DNA of 13,924 nt from Oscillospiraceae bacterium (GCA_017550765.1 JAFZOC010000232.1:1-13924); one strand, 5' to 3'. Counted from the stretch's first letter, positions 6,594 through 13,090 are shown. Notes: generated by a model from the sequence alone, not told the origin. Program-made: numbers and translations.

Positions 6594-7652
6594 ATGAACG
6601 AGATCCTCGGAAGAAACATCATGCTTTTGCGGAAAGAGCACGGCCTGACCCAGGAACAGCTGGCCAACGCCCTGGGCATATCCTATCAGGCGGTGAGCAA
6701 GTGGGAGAACGGGAACTCCTGTCCGGACATCTCCGCGCTCCCTCTGCTGGCGGACCTTTTCTCGGTGTCGATCGATGCCCTCTTCGGACGCGAGACGCTG
6801 CCGACCGCTGCGCCCGATACGCGCGGAGAGAGCGAGCACCGTGAGACGCCGGAAGGGGAGACCGTTCCCGGTGAAGAACAGCCAGGTCCGGGGGACACGG
6901 ACCTCCCCGAGCGCGACTGGCCGGATGACGACCGATTCTATGTGGTCCTGTACCACGGAAGAGAGATGGTCGACCGCATGGCCGACGACCCGGCGGTCAC
7001 GGATGCGAAGCGGCGTCTCGTGTTCCATTACGAAGGTCCGGCGCAGGACGTCGAGAGCGATGTCTCTGTGGAGATCAAGGGCCGTGTCGCGGGCTCCGTC
7101 AGAGCCGGCACATCGGTGGACTGCGGCGACGTGGGCGGCGATGTGACAGCAGGGACCGGCGTGGACTGCGGGAGCGTCGCAGGGGATCTGTCCGCTGGCG
7201 GCGCGGTGGACTGCGGCGAAGTGTACGGCGATGTGGTGGCCGGCGAGAGCGTGGACTGCGGCGACGTGGCAGGGAACGTCAGAGCCGGCACATACGTCGA
7301 GTGCGGCGATGTGGGCGGCGGCGTTTATGCCGGATCGCATGTGGGATGCGATGATGTCGGCGGGAACGTCTGCGCCGGCGGCCGTGTAGACTGCGGCGAT
7401 GTGGTCGGCAGGGCCATGTCGGGAGAAGGCAGGCGTATGCACGTCAGCAGGGATGAGAGCGATGACGCCGAAGAGCCGGATGACACCATCGACCGCAGGA
7501 TCGACGACGGGATCGCCTTCGGGATGCGGATGGCCAGCATCGGCTCAGAGATCGGGAAGAAGATCTCCGAGACCGTACAGCGCGCGATCTGGTATGCGTC
7601 TAATCCGGAGGGACAGAGCGACACGGATCGGGACGAAGAAGAGGAAAGATGA
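6594..7652 (+). CDS. XRE-family regulator with a C-terminal cysteine-ladder repeat solenoid
   Basis: 352 residues; start fixed by AAAGGAGG (6578-6585) eight bases upstream. Residues 1-66 are a Cro/C1-type helix-turn-helix: RKEHGLTQEQLANALGISY followed by QAVSKWENG, ending SVSIDALFG, as in many clostridial DNA-binding regulators. Residues about 68-110 are an acidic, Pro/Gly-rich linker. Residues 171-275 are seven consecutive 15-residue repeats of consensus AGxxVDCGDVxGxVx, with no insertions or deletions. A degenerate copy precedes them (156-170). Cysteines fall at 177, 192, 207, 222, 237, 252 and 267, plus C260. Regular V/G/C spacing suggests a stacked β-solenoid of bactofilin-like type. The tail is acidic, with a possible amphipathic helix (GIAFGMRMASIGSEIGKKIS). 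No signal peptide or membrane segment is seen, so it is probably cytoplasmic. DNA binding is supported; the role of the repeats (polymerisation, metal or redox sensing) is inference. Confidence 0.8.
   Translation: MNEILGRNIMLLRKEHGLTQEQLANALGISYQAVSKWENGNSCPDISALPLLADLFSVSIDALFGRETLPTAAPDTRGESEHRETPEGETVPGEEQPGPGDTDLPERDWPDDDRFYVVLYHGREMVDRMADDPAVTDAKRRLVFHYEGPAQDVESDVSVEIKGRVAGSVRAGTSVDCGDVGGDVTAGTGVDCGSVAGDLSAGGAVDCGEVYGDVVAGESVDCGDVAGNVRAGTYVECGDVGGGVYAGSHVGCDDVGGNVCAGGRVDCGDVVGRAMSGEGRRMHVSRDESDDAEEPDDTIDRRIDDGIAFGMRMASIGSEIGKKISETVQRAIWYASNPEGQSDTDRDEEEER
7104..7418 (+). repeat. Seven in-frame 45-bp tandem coding repeats
   Basis: The repeat unit is 45 bases (15 codons) and begins each time with GC(C/A) GG, encoding Ala-Gly. 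Unit starts are 7104, 7149, 7194, 7239, 7284, 7329 and 7374. The GTGGACTGCGGCGA core (Val-Asp-Cys-Gly) is strongly conserved at the DNA level, while the two codons after Ala-Gly vary. This fits repeat expansion followed by selection on the protein. Confidence 0.9.
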
Positions 7653-7692
7653 AAAAGACCGGGGACTACAGAGTTGTAGTCCCCGGTCTTTT
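7653..7692. terminator. Strong bidirectional intrinsic terminator
   Basis: AAAAGACCGGGGACTACA (7653-7670) is the exact reverse complement of TGTAGTCCCCGGTCTTTT (7675-7692), with loop GAGT. Because the stem begins with A-runs and ends in T-runs, each strand provides its own U-tract. It lies between convergent genes: the XRE regulator on + (stop at 7650-7652) and the exonuclease on - (stop at 7707). Confidence 0.95.
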
Positions 7693-7706
7693 CTCGCAGC
7701 CGGATG

Positions 7707-8696
7707 CTACTGGATGTTCGCGGGGCGGTTCTTCCGGGCAGAGTGCCCACGGCCGCGGCGGCGGGACTGGGCTGACTTGGCGCGGTAATGCTCCTGCAGT
7801 TCCTCCCCGGCGGGATAGACCAGCTCGTTCACGGCCCAGGAGCCGTTCACGGGGTCTTTGCGGAATCGGATCCGGGCGAGGAAAGCGCCGTCCTCCGGAC
7901 AGAGGAACAAGTCCATGTACCGCTGGTCCCCTTGGTTGACCCATTTGGTCCCGGTGAGCTGCGCGCCGCATATCGGGCATACGAGACGCCCCAGCCGCTC
8001 GTCGGCAAAGGCGGCGGCTTTGCTCTCGAAGCCGTCGAAGCTCTCGTGGACGATCGCTTCCGGCACACTGTTCTCTGCGGGAGGCTTGTAGTTGGGCATG
8101 CGGCTGGCGAGGATCTTGGCAGCTTCTGGATACATCCGCAGCCCCTCGCGCATATCCAGAAAAGTCGTGACCAGAGCGGTGTTGTAAGCGTCGCCCAGCG
8201 CGTCGTGGGCGATGCGCGTCTGTTCGATGCCGAAGTGCTCCATGGCGCTGGCGAGAGAACGCTGGTTCTTGTCTCCGCCGGTCTGGAGATTGTAGATCAT
8301 CTGCAGGTTGACCCAGCCGGCGATCCAGTCCCAGTCCAGGTCGTGGATGATGATGTTCTGCTCCATGATGCCCTGGTCGTCACAGCCCCAGGTCAGAAAG
8401 GTCACGTCGTCCCCGCACCAGGCGCGAAAACGCTCCATCGCCTCCACGAAACCCACGCCTTTCGCAAGGCGCTCCTTGTCAAAACCGGTGATCTTTTTCA
8501 CCTTGTAGTGCATCCGGCGGAAGTACACCGGCTTTACGTCGATCGTGAACTCGTCGGTGGGACGCATCTCTTCATCGAGACGGACGGCGCCGATCTCGAT
8601 GATCTCGCCGCGCAGATGGATCGGCAGCTTGTTGAAAACGGAAGACCGGGAGCTCATCGCCTGGTTCCACTCCAGATCGACCACGACATAATTCAT
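7707..8696 (-). CDS. DEDDh-family 3'-5' exonuclease with zinc-ribbon-like tail
   Basis: 329 residues. The N-terminal domain is a DnaQ/ERI-1-like exonuclease (KapD-type). Seen: VVDLEWN with D7 and E9, GEIIEIGAVRLD (about 30-41), LTWGCDDQG with the second-aspartate candidates D106/D107, and HDALGD with H164 and D169. This is the complete DEDDh metal/catalytic set, so it should hydrolyse RNA or DNA from the 3' end. A C-terminal region follows the catalytic domain: CPICG (C240, C243) and LCPEDG (C266), resembling a zinc ribbon but showing only three cysteines, then a basic Arg/Lys tail (SRRRGRGHSARKNRP) that may contact nucleic acid. The start has AGAGGA on the minus strand (8704-8709), seven bases upstream. 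It stands alone, divergent from murF, with its own extended -10 promoter. The natural substrate is not evident. Confidence 0.85.
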   Translation of the reverse strand: MNYVVVDLEWNQAMSSRSSVFNKLPIHLRGEIIEIGAVRLDEEMRPTDEFTIDVKPVYFRRMHYKVKKITGFDKERLAKGVGFVEAMERFRAWCGDDVTFLTWGCDDQGIMEQNIIIHDLDWDWIAGWVNLQMIYNLQTGGDKNQRSLASAMEHFGIEQTRIAHDALGDAYNTALVTTFLDMREGLRMYPEAAKILASRMPNYKPPAENSVPEAIVHESFDGFESKAAAFADERLGRLVCPICGAQLTGTKWVNQGDQRYMDLFLCPEDGAFLARIRFRKDPVNGSWAVNELVYPAGEELQEHYRAKSAQSRRRGRGHSARKNRPANIQ

Positions 8697-8738
8697 AATT
8701 CGTTCCTCTTTGTTCTATGAAATAAACGTTCGGGCAGT

Positions 8739-8747
8739 AGTATAACA
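8739..8747 (-). promoter_or_regulatory. Extended -10 promoter for the exonuclease
   Basis: Read on the minus strand the bases are TGTTATACT: a TG(n) extension plus the -10 hexamer TATACT, five of six matching TATAAT. No good -35 is visible 17 bases upstream, which is acceptable for an extended -10 promoter. The start of transcription would lie near 8732, giving a leader of about 35 bases containing the AGAGGA ribosome binding site. Confidence 0.6.
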
Positions 8748-8800
8748 CAACTCATCTCCGATCGCACTACTTTTTTTCAGAAACGGGCAAGGGAATTCTT

Positions 8801-8829
8801 TTGCATATTGTCCGGGCGTATGTTATACT
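8801..8829 (+). promoter_or_regulatory. Extended -10 promoter for the murF operon
   Basis: TGTTATACT at 8821-8829 gives a TG(n) extension plus TATACT. TTGCAT (8801-8806) stands 17 bases upstream as a weak -35. Transcription would begin near 8836, only about 14 bases before the murF start but including GGAGGA (8838-8843), so the mRNA leader is very short. The same nine bases occur in the divergent exonuclease promoter. Confidence 0.6.
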
Positions 8830-8849
8830 CAGTTCATGGAGGAATGGAT

Positions 8850-10196
8850 ATGTGGGATATGGATCTTGAACGCGCGGCGAGAGCCTGCAGCGGTGCGCTG
8901 TGCGGACGATATGATGGACATACGCAGTTAAGGGAGATCGCGATCGACAGCAGGAAGGTCCGGCCCGGAGACCTTTTTGTCGCCTACAAAGGGGAGAATG
9001 TCGACGGACATGACTATATCTCCGCTGCGTTCGACAGAGGCGCGGCCTGCTGTCTGGCGGAGCGCATCCCCGCGGGAGAGGAGCGGCCGATCCTGCTGGT
9101 GGATGATGTACAGAGAGCGCTGGAATCGATCGCCGCGGACTTCCGTTCGGAGCTGCGGATCCCGCTCGTCGGCATCACCGGAAGCGTGGGGAAGACCTCT
9201 GCCAAGGAGATGATCGCCGCCGTCCTGGAACAGCACTTTTGCGTCCTGAAGACGGAGGGGAACCTGAACAATCAGATCGGGGTCCCCATGACGATCTCCC
9301 GCATCTGCCCGGAGCATACGGCGGCTGTGGTGGAGATGGGGATCTCGGGCTTCGGCGAGATGCGAGATCTCGCGCGGATCGCAAGGCCGACCATCGCGGT
9401 CTTCACCGTGATCGGTCAGGCGCATCTGGAGTTCCTGCACGACAGGGCCGGCGTCTTCAAGGCCAAAACGGAGATGCTCGACGAAATGGCGGACGACGCC
9501 GTCGTCCTTGTGAACGGAGACGACGATCTTCTCGCCGGGCTCAGATGCAGACAGCGCGTCCTGCGTTTCGGGATCGGGGAAGACTGCGAGATCCGCGCCG
9601 TAGACATCCGCGTGGATCGGGACGGATGCTATACCTGTACGATCGTATTTGGGGACCGAAAGATCCCTGCCGCGATCCCGGCCTTCGGACAGCACATGAT
9701 CTATGCTGCGCTGGAAGGCGCTGCCGTAGGCATCGAGCTCGGCCTGAGCGACGACGAGATCGCTGCCGGCATCTCCCGCTATGTGCCGGTGGGGAGCCGC
9801 TCGGCTGTCACCAGGACAGAGAAGTTCATGCTGATCGACGACAGTTACAATGCCAATCCGGACTCTGTGCGCTGCGGGATCGATTCTCTGACGGGGCTGA
9901 AAGGCCGCCATGTCTGCATCCTGGGCGATATGCTGGAACTCGGCGAGACAGAAGGGGAATTGCATCGGCAGATCGGCGCATATGCTGCGCAGAAAGGTGT
10001 GGAGCTCCTTCTCTGCACGGGACCTTTGAGCGAGCAGACCGCGAAGGGCGCGGGAGATGCGGGCCGCTGGTATCCGGACAAGGAGAGCCTGATCCGTGCG
10101 CTCCCGGAGCTCATCCGGCCCGGCGACCAAGTCCTGGTCAAGGCTTCCCGGGGGATGCATTTCGAGACGATCGCAGAGGCACTGCGCGCACTATGA
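8850..10196 (+). CDS. murF: UDP-N-acetylmuramoyl-tripeptide–D-alanyl-D-alanine ligase MurF
   Basis: 448 residues, normal for MurF, which uses ATP to add D-Ala-D-Ala to UDP-MurNAc-tripeptide, the last cytoplasmic step of the peptidoglycan precursor. Seen: an N-terminal substrate domain with IAIDSRKVRPGDLFVAYKGEN and DGHDYI; the P-loop GITGSVGKTS (108-117); EGNLNNQIGVPMT; VVEMGISGFGEM; AHLEFLHDRAGVFKAKTEM with the lysine expected to be carbamylated; and in the C-terminal domain DDSYNANPDS and CILGDMLELG. I chose ATG 8850 because GGAGGA (8838-8843) is six bases upstream. ATG 8844 directly abuts that site, and further upstream starts fall inside the promoter. No ddl or mraY neighbour is present, so this murF lies outside a dcw-type cluster. 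Its stop overlaps the next gene as ATGA. Confidence 0.95.
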   Translation: MWDMDLERAARACSGALCGRYDGHTQLREIAIDSRKVRPGDLFVAYKGENVDGHDYISAAFDRGAACCLAERIPAGEERPILLVDDVQRALESIAADFRSELRIPLVGITGSVGKTSAKEMIAAVLEQHFCVLKTEGNLNNQIGVPMTISRICPEHTAAVVEMGISGFGEMRDLARIARPTIAVFTVIGQAHLEFLHDRAGVFKAKTEMLDEMADDAVVLVNGDDDLLAGLRCRQRVLRFGIGEDCEIRAVDIRVDRDGCYTCTIVFGDRKIPAAIPAFGQHMIYAALEGAAVGIELGLSDDEIAAGISRYVPVGSRSAVTRTEKFMLIDDSYNANPDSVRCGIDSLTGLKGRHVCILGDMLELGETEGELHRQIGAYAAQKGVELLLCTGPLSEQTAKGAGDAGRWYPDKESLIRALPELIRPGDQVLVKASRGMHFETIAEALRAL

Positions 10197-10915
10197 AGAT
10201 CGCATCTGTTTTCCTTGATCTGGATGATACGATCCTGGATTTCCGGTGGGCGGAAGAGCGCTCTCTCCGTGAGGCGCTCCGCGCCGTGGGGGTAGAACTC
10301 ACGCAGGAGATGCACCGCCGGTATCGCGCGATCAACTGCCGCCAGTGGGAACTGCTGGAAGAGGGCGCTCTGAGCCGCGAAGAGGTCCTGACCTCGCGTT
10401 TCGGGATCCTGTTCCGGGAATACGGGATCGACGCCTCGCCGGAACGGGTCTGCGACGCTTACGAGAGGGGCCTTGGCGTCGGGCATCGCTTCATGCCCGG
10501 CGCAGAGGCGCTCTTGCAGACGCTCCACGGACGGTATGGGCTGTATCTGGCGTCCAATGGCAGCGCTGCGGTACAGGCCTCCAGGATCGAGAGCGCCGGA
10601 CTGGCGAAGTGGATGGACGGGATCTTCATCTCGGAAGAGCTGGGCGCGGATAAGCCGAGCAGACGTTATTTCGACCTCTGCTTTTCCCGTATACAGGATC
10701 TTGACCCGCACCGGGCGATCATCGTGGGCGACAGCCTGACCTCAGACATCCGGGGCGGCCTCAACGCGGGGATCCGGACCTGCTGGTACGATCCATGGGA
10801 CCGTCCGACTCGGCCGGATATCTGTCCTGACCATACCATCCGGGATCTCGCGGAGCTCCCGGCCCTGTTGGAGAGCCTGTTTGAAAAGGAGGATCACATA
10901 TGCAAGCGATCCTAG
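10193..10915 (+). CDS. HAD-family hydrolase, YjjG-like (probable nucleotide/small-phosphate phosphatase)
   Basis: 240 residues. All four HAD motifs are visible: motif I FLDLDDT with nucleophile D9 and acid/base D11; motif II S121 in LASNGS; motif III K154 in ADKPS; and motif IV GDSLTSD (179-185), which completes Mg2+ binding. Between motifs I and II lies an α-helical C1 cap (about 17-100). The pattern FLDLDDTILDF with that cap is typical of the YjjG/PynA group, nucleoside 5'-monophosphatases often seen as house-cleaning enzymes. The precise substrate cannot be read from sequence. The start overlaps the murF stop (ATGA, 10193-10196) and the end overlaps the first MgtC gene by 16 bases, so it is translated in the same operon. 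Confidence 0.85.
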   Translation: MKIASVFLDLDDTILDFRWAEERSLREALRAVGVELTQEMHRRYRAINCRQWELLEEGALSREEVLTSRFGILFREYGIDASPERVCDAYERGLGVGHRFMPGAEALLQTLHGRYGLYLASNGSAAVQASRIESAGLAKWMDGIFISEELGADKPSRRYFDLCFSRIQDLDPHRAIIVGDSLTSDIRGGLNAGIRTCWYDPWDRPTRPDICPDHTIRDLAELPALLESLFEKEDHICKRS

Positions 10916-11622
10916 CATCTTTTCGGGGGTTGGATATCGCGTCCATGATGCTGCGCATCGTCCTTGCGCTGCACATGGGCGGACTGATCGGCCTGGACAG
11001 AGAGCGGAAGGGCAGACCGGCGGGTTTCCGGACCTATATGCTGGTGGCCCTCGGCGCGGCGGTCACGGCGATCCTGAGCCAGTACCTGGACTTGATGCTG
11101 AAGACCCAATGGTCAGAGGACTTTGCCATCGTGGGCCAGCGAACGGATCTGGTCCGCCTGAGCGCGAATGTGATTAGCGGTATCGGCTTCATCGGCACCG
11201 GCACCATCATGGTGACAGACCGCAAGAAGGTGAAAGGCCTGACCACGGCCTCCTGCCTGTGGACATCTGCTTGCGCGGGCCTTGCCATCGGTGCAGGGTT
11301 CTATGAGTGCATGCTGATCGGCTTCGTGCTGGTCACCATATCCATGCAGCTGCTGCCGAAGCTGGAAGTCCTGATCGTCTCCAAGTCCCGCAATATGCAC
11401 ATCTATGTGGAACTGGCCAGCGCAGAACACCTGGGAGGGCTGATCCGACGGATGAAAGACACGGGGATGCTGCTCTATGAGGTGGATATCGACAAGAGCG
11501 AGAACGGATCGAGGAAGCTCAGCGCCACATTCAGCGTCCACCTGCAGCAGCGACAGCAGCATACCGAGCTCCTCGCGAAGATCTCGATGCTCGACGGGAT
11601 CCTGGCCGTCGAGGAAGTGTAA
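10900..11622 (+). CDS. MgtC/SapB-family membrane protein (first copy)
   Basis: 240 residues; start set by AAAAGGAGG (10884-10892) seven bases upstream, inside the 3' end of the HAD gene. The N-terminal half is the MgtC domain with about five hydrophobic segments (roughly 17-32, 44-60, 88-105, 116-133, 136-153). Seen: GGLIGLDRER (27-36), AGFRTYMLVALGAA (41-54), VISGIGFIGTGTI (91-103) and VKGLTTASCLW (111-121), all family signatures. The C-terminal half (about 160-240) is soluble and ACT-like (MHIYVELAS, RKLSATFSVHL). MgtC of Salmonella restrains F1Fo ATP synthase and is linked to low-Mg2+ growth; the role in Gram-positives is not settled. Compared with the second copy it has a loop about 11 residues longer after segment 2. 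Confidence 0.88.
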   Translation: MQAILASFRGLDIASMMLRIVLALHMGGLIGLDRERKGRPAGFRTYMLVALGAAVTAILSQYLDLMLKTQWSEDFAIVGQRTDLVRLSANVISGIGFIGTGTIMVTDRKKVKGLTTASCLWTSACAGLAIGAGFYECMLIGFVLVTISMQLLPKLEVLIVSKSRNMHIYVELASAEHLGGLIRRMKDTGMLLYEVDIDKSENGSRKLSATFSVHLQQRQQHTELLAKISMLDGILAVEEV

Positions 11623-11634
11623 AGGAGGCCGGCG

Positions 11635-12330
11635 ATGTTCTCTTTTTTTGATCCGATCCGTGAGATGACTTTCCTAGCCGTGTTCGTCCGTATGATCGCC
11701 GCGGTGGTGTGCGGCGGCCTGATCGGTCTCGAGCGGGAGTTCAAGCGCAGAGCGGCAGGCTTCCGTACGCACATCCTGATCGCCCTGGGCGCAGCGATCT
11801 CGATGCTCACGAACCTGTACCTCTATCAGGTGATGCACCTCTATACGGATGTCGCGCGATTGAGCGCGCAGGTCATAACAGGCATCGGTTTCATCGGCGC
11901 AGGGACGATCATCGTGACGAAGCACCGCCGCGTCAAGGGCTTGACCACAGCCGCCGGCCTCTGGGCTGCGGCGATCATCGGCCTGGCGTGCGGGGCGGGA
12001 TACTTGGAATGCGCGCTCTTTTCGACCGCGATGGTGCTTTTGGCGGAACTGGTCCTCGTTAAGATCGAATACCGCTTTATGACCAAACAGGAAGAAGCGC
12101 GGCTCTATGTGGAGTACAAGAAGGCCGAGTGCATCGAAAAGATCCTGGAGGTCACGAAGAGAAAGGATACGATCTTGGGCGACCTTGAGATCACGCGCAC
12201 TTCCGCCGAGGAAGGCGCTCCGGTCTTCTGCGCGATCCTGACTGTCCGTGGACAGCGGAAAAAGCTGGACGAAGACCTGCTGCGAGACCTGCAGGCGCTC
12301 GAAGATGTGGTGCAGGTGGAAGAGGTCTAA
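11635..12330 (+). CDS. MgtC/SapB-family membrane protein (second copy)
   Basis: 231 residues; AAAGGAGG (11621-11628) overlaps the stop of the previous gene and lies six bases before the ATG. The motifs align with the first copy at the same residue numbers at the start: GGLIGLERE (27-35) and AGFRTHILIALGAA (41-54), then VITGIGFIGAGTI (80-92) and VKGLTTAAGLW (100-110). The first Gly-Phe-Ile-Gly-Ala-Gly stretch is closer to the usual family form than GFIGTG in copy one. A soluble C-terminal domain (about 155-231, RLYVEYKKAE, PVFCAILTVRG) follows. Both copies end in a similar VEEV, which suggests tandem duplication rather than separate acquisition. It is the last gene of the operon, followed by a strong terminator. 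Confidence 0.88.
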   Translation: MFSFFDPIREMTFLAVFVRMIAAVVCGGLIGLEREFKRRAAGFRTHILIALGAAISMLTNLYLYQVMHLYTDVARLSAQVITGIGFIGAGTIIVTKHRRVKGLTTAAGLWAAAIIGLACGAGYLECALFSTAMVLLAELVLVKIEYRFMTKQEEARLYVEYKKAECIEKILEVTKRKDTILGDLEITRTSAEEGAPVFCAILTVRGQRKKLDEDLLRDLQALEDVVQVEEV

Positions 12331-12357
12331 TATCACGCGGCCTGGCGACCGATACGG

Positions 12358-12392
12358 AAAACGAGCCCCGCTATTAAAGCGGGGCTCGTTTT
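12358..12392. terminator. Strong bidirectional intrinsic terminator
   Basis: AAAACGAGCCCCGCT (12358-12372) pairs perfectly with AGCGGGGCTCGTTTT (12378-12392) around loop ATTAA, giving a 15-bp stem with T-runs on both strands. It ends the murF–mgtC operon on the + strand and can also end the convergent bofA-like transcript on the - strand (stop at 12471). Confidence 0.95.
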
Positions 12393-12470
12393 GACGACGA
12401 AGGTCTGCAAGTCGTTGTATTCGAGCAGGATGAGCGCGATGGGCATATCCGCGCGGACAGCATACGCCGT

Positions 12471-12734
12471 TCAGAAGAAGATGTGGAAGAGGATCAGCAG
12501 GATCACGCCGGGGATGCCGCCGATGCCTGCCACCAGGCAGGTCCCCAAGTTCAGCGGTAAGGTGAACAGTACGTCGCCAAGGAAAAAGTTGAACAGGAAA
12601 AGCAGAGCATAGCCCAAAGCGGCATGCAGGATGATACCGAGGATCTTGCCGATCGGCTTGGCGACAGAACGCACGAGTATGAAGATCAGAACGATCGCCG
12701 CGACCGCGATCAGGATCCAGGTGTAGCTATCCAT
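12471..12734 (-). CDS. BofA-family integral membrane protein
   Basis: 87 residues, the same length as Bacillus BofA. Three hydrophobic segments are seen (about 6-22, 31-52, 64-84). The end, GIGGIPGVILLILFHIFF (70-87), and the central GKILGIILHAALGYALLFLFNFF are the family pattern. In sporulating bacilli BofA holds the SpoIVFB protease inactive and so delays pro-sigma-K processing. Many clostridia keep BofA-like proteins in other settings, and no spoIVF gene is near, so the role here is open. I chose the start at 12734 because AAAGGAG (plus-strand CTCCTTT, 12741-12747) lies six bases upstream. A longer in-frame reading from 12842 would put a cysteine-rich, non-family stretch before it and cross the promoter. 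It is monocistronic. Confidence 0.8.
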   Translation of the reverse strand: MDSYTWILIAVAAIVLIFILVRSVAKPIGKILGIILHAALGYALLFLFNFFLGDVLFTLPLNLGTCLVAGIGGIPGVILLILFHIFF

Positions 12735-12754
12735 GGTGAGCTCCTTTCGGCAGG

Positions 12755-12783
12755 AAGATATTGCATGACAGTTCCCGGGACAA
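12755..12783 (-). promoter_or_regulatory. Candidate sigma-A promoter for the bofA-like gene
   Basis: Read on the minus strand, TTGTCC (12783-12778) and TATCTT (12760-12755) are 17 bases apart, each matching the consensus at four of six positions. Transcription would start just before the AAAGGAG ribosome binding site. The match is modest and has not been tested against background. Confidence 0.35.
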
Positions 12784-12945
12784 TCGGCACATACTAGGTC
12801 CGGACAGGATCTCGGCTGGTGATAGACAGAGACGGGAGACATCCGGCATGCCGCCCGATGAAGGTATCGTAATATGGATACGACAAAACGAGAGATCTGT
12901 CAAGTGGAACGAGAGTTTTTTCGAACGAAAAAATATCGCCCGCGG

Positions 12946-12971
12946 GCGAGGCGCGTCAGCGCCTCGCTTTT
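12946..12971 (+). terminator. Intrinsic terminator with no gene upstream on the + strand
   Basis: GCGAGGCGC (12946-12954) pairs with GCGCCTCGC (12959-12967) around loop GTCA and is followed by TTTTGTTA. It is a standard terminator shape, but the nearest + strand gene ends 616 bases upstream and already has its own terminator at 12358-12392. It therefore points to a short + strand transcript starting inside this intergenic region. Confidence 0.65.
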
Positions 12972-13059
12972 GTTATGACCGTTCCCGTCACAGAAGGTCG
13001 AAAGAGCGCGCACATGCCGGAGAGACTTGAAAGAAATGTAAAAACTACGATAGTATCGC

Positions 13060-13088
13060 TTGATTTCTGCTGCGCCTCGTGTTATCTT
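13060..13088 (+). promoter_or_regulatory. Extended -10 promoter for the exported-protein gene
   Basis: TTGATT (13060-13065), 17 bases, then TATCTT (13083-13088), preceded by TG(n) at 13080-13082. The TGTTAT start of the -10 region matches the exonuclease and murF promoters. A second candidate, TTGACA (13106-13111) with TATCAT (13131-13136), has a perfect -35 but a 19-base spacer. The first would give a leader of about 110 bases. Confidence 0.5.
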
Positions 13089-13090
13089 AT

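Noticed and set aside
7104..7418. A CRISPR-like array
   Set aside because: The 45-bp units are contiguous, in frame and protein-coding, with no spacers; there are no cas genes.
8928..10160. A 410-residue minus-strand open frame opposite murF
   Set aside because: All MurF motifs are on the plus strand; the antisense frame shows no motifs and no start signal.
9239..10192. An N-terminal extension of the HAD hydrolase overlapping murF
   Set aside because: The in-frame region upstream of 10193 is Arg-rich out-of-frame murF sequence. The HAD motif I begins directly after ATG 10193.
12391..12612. A 73-residue plus-strand open frame after the terminator
   Set aside because: It is antisense to the bofA-like gene, lacks a ribosome binding site and has composition typical of a shadow frame.
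12900..12971. A T-box leader, because AAGTGGAACGAGAG faintly resembles the T-box core
   Set aside because: It departs from the AGGGTGGNACCGCG consensus at key positions, no stem I motifs are seen, and no aminoacyl-tRNA synthetase or amino-acid gene follows.
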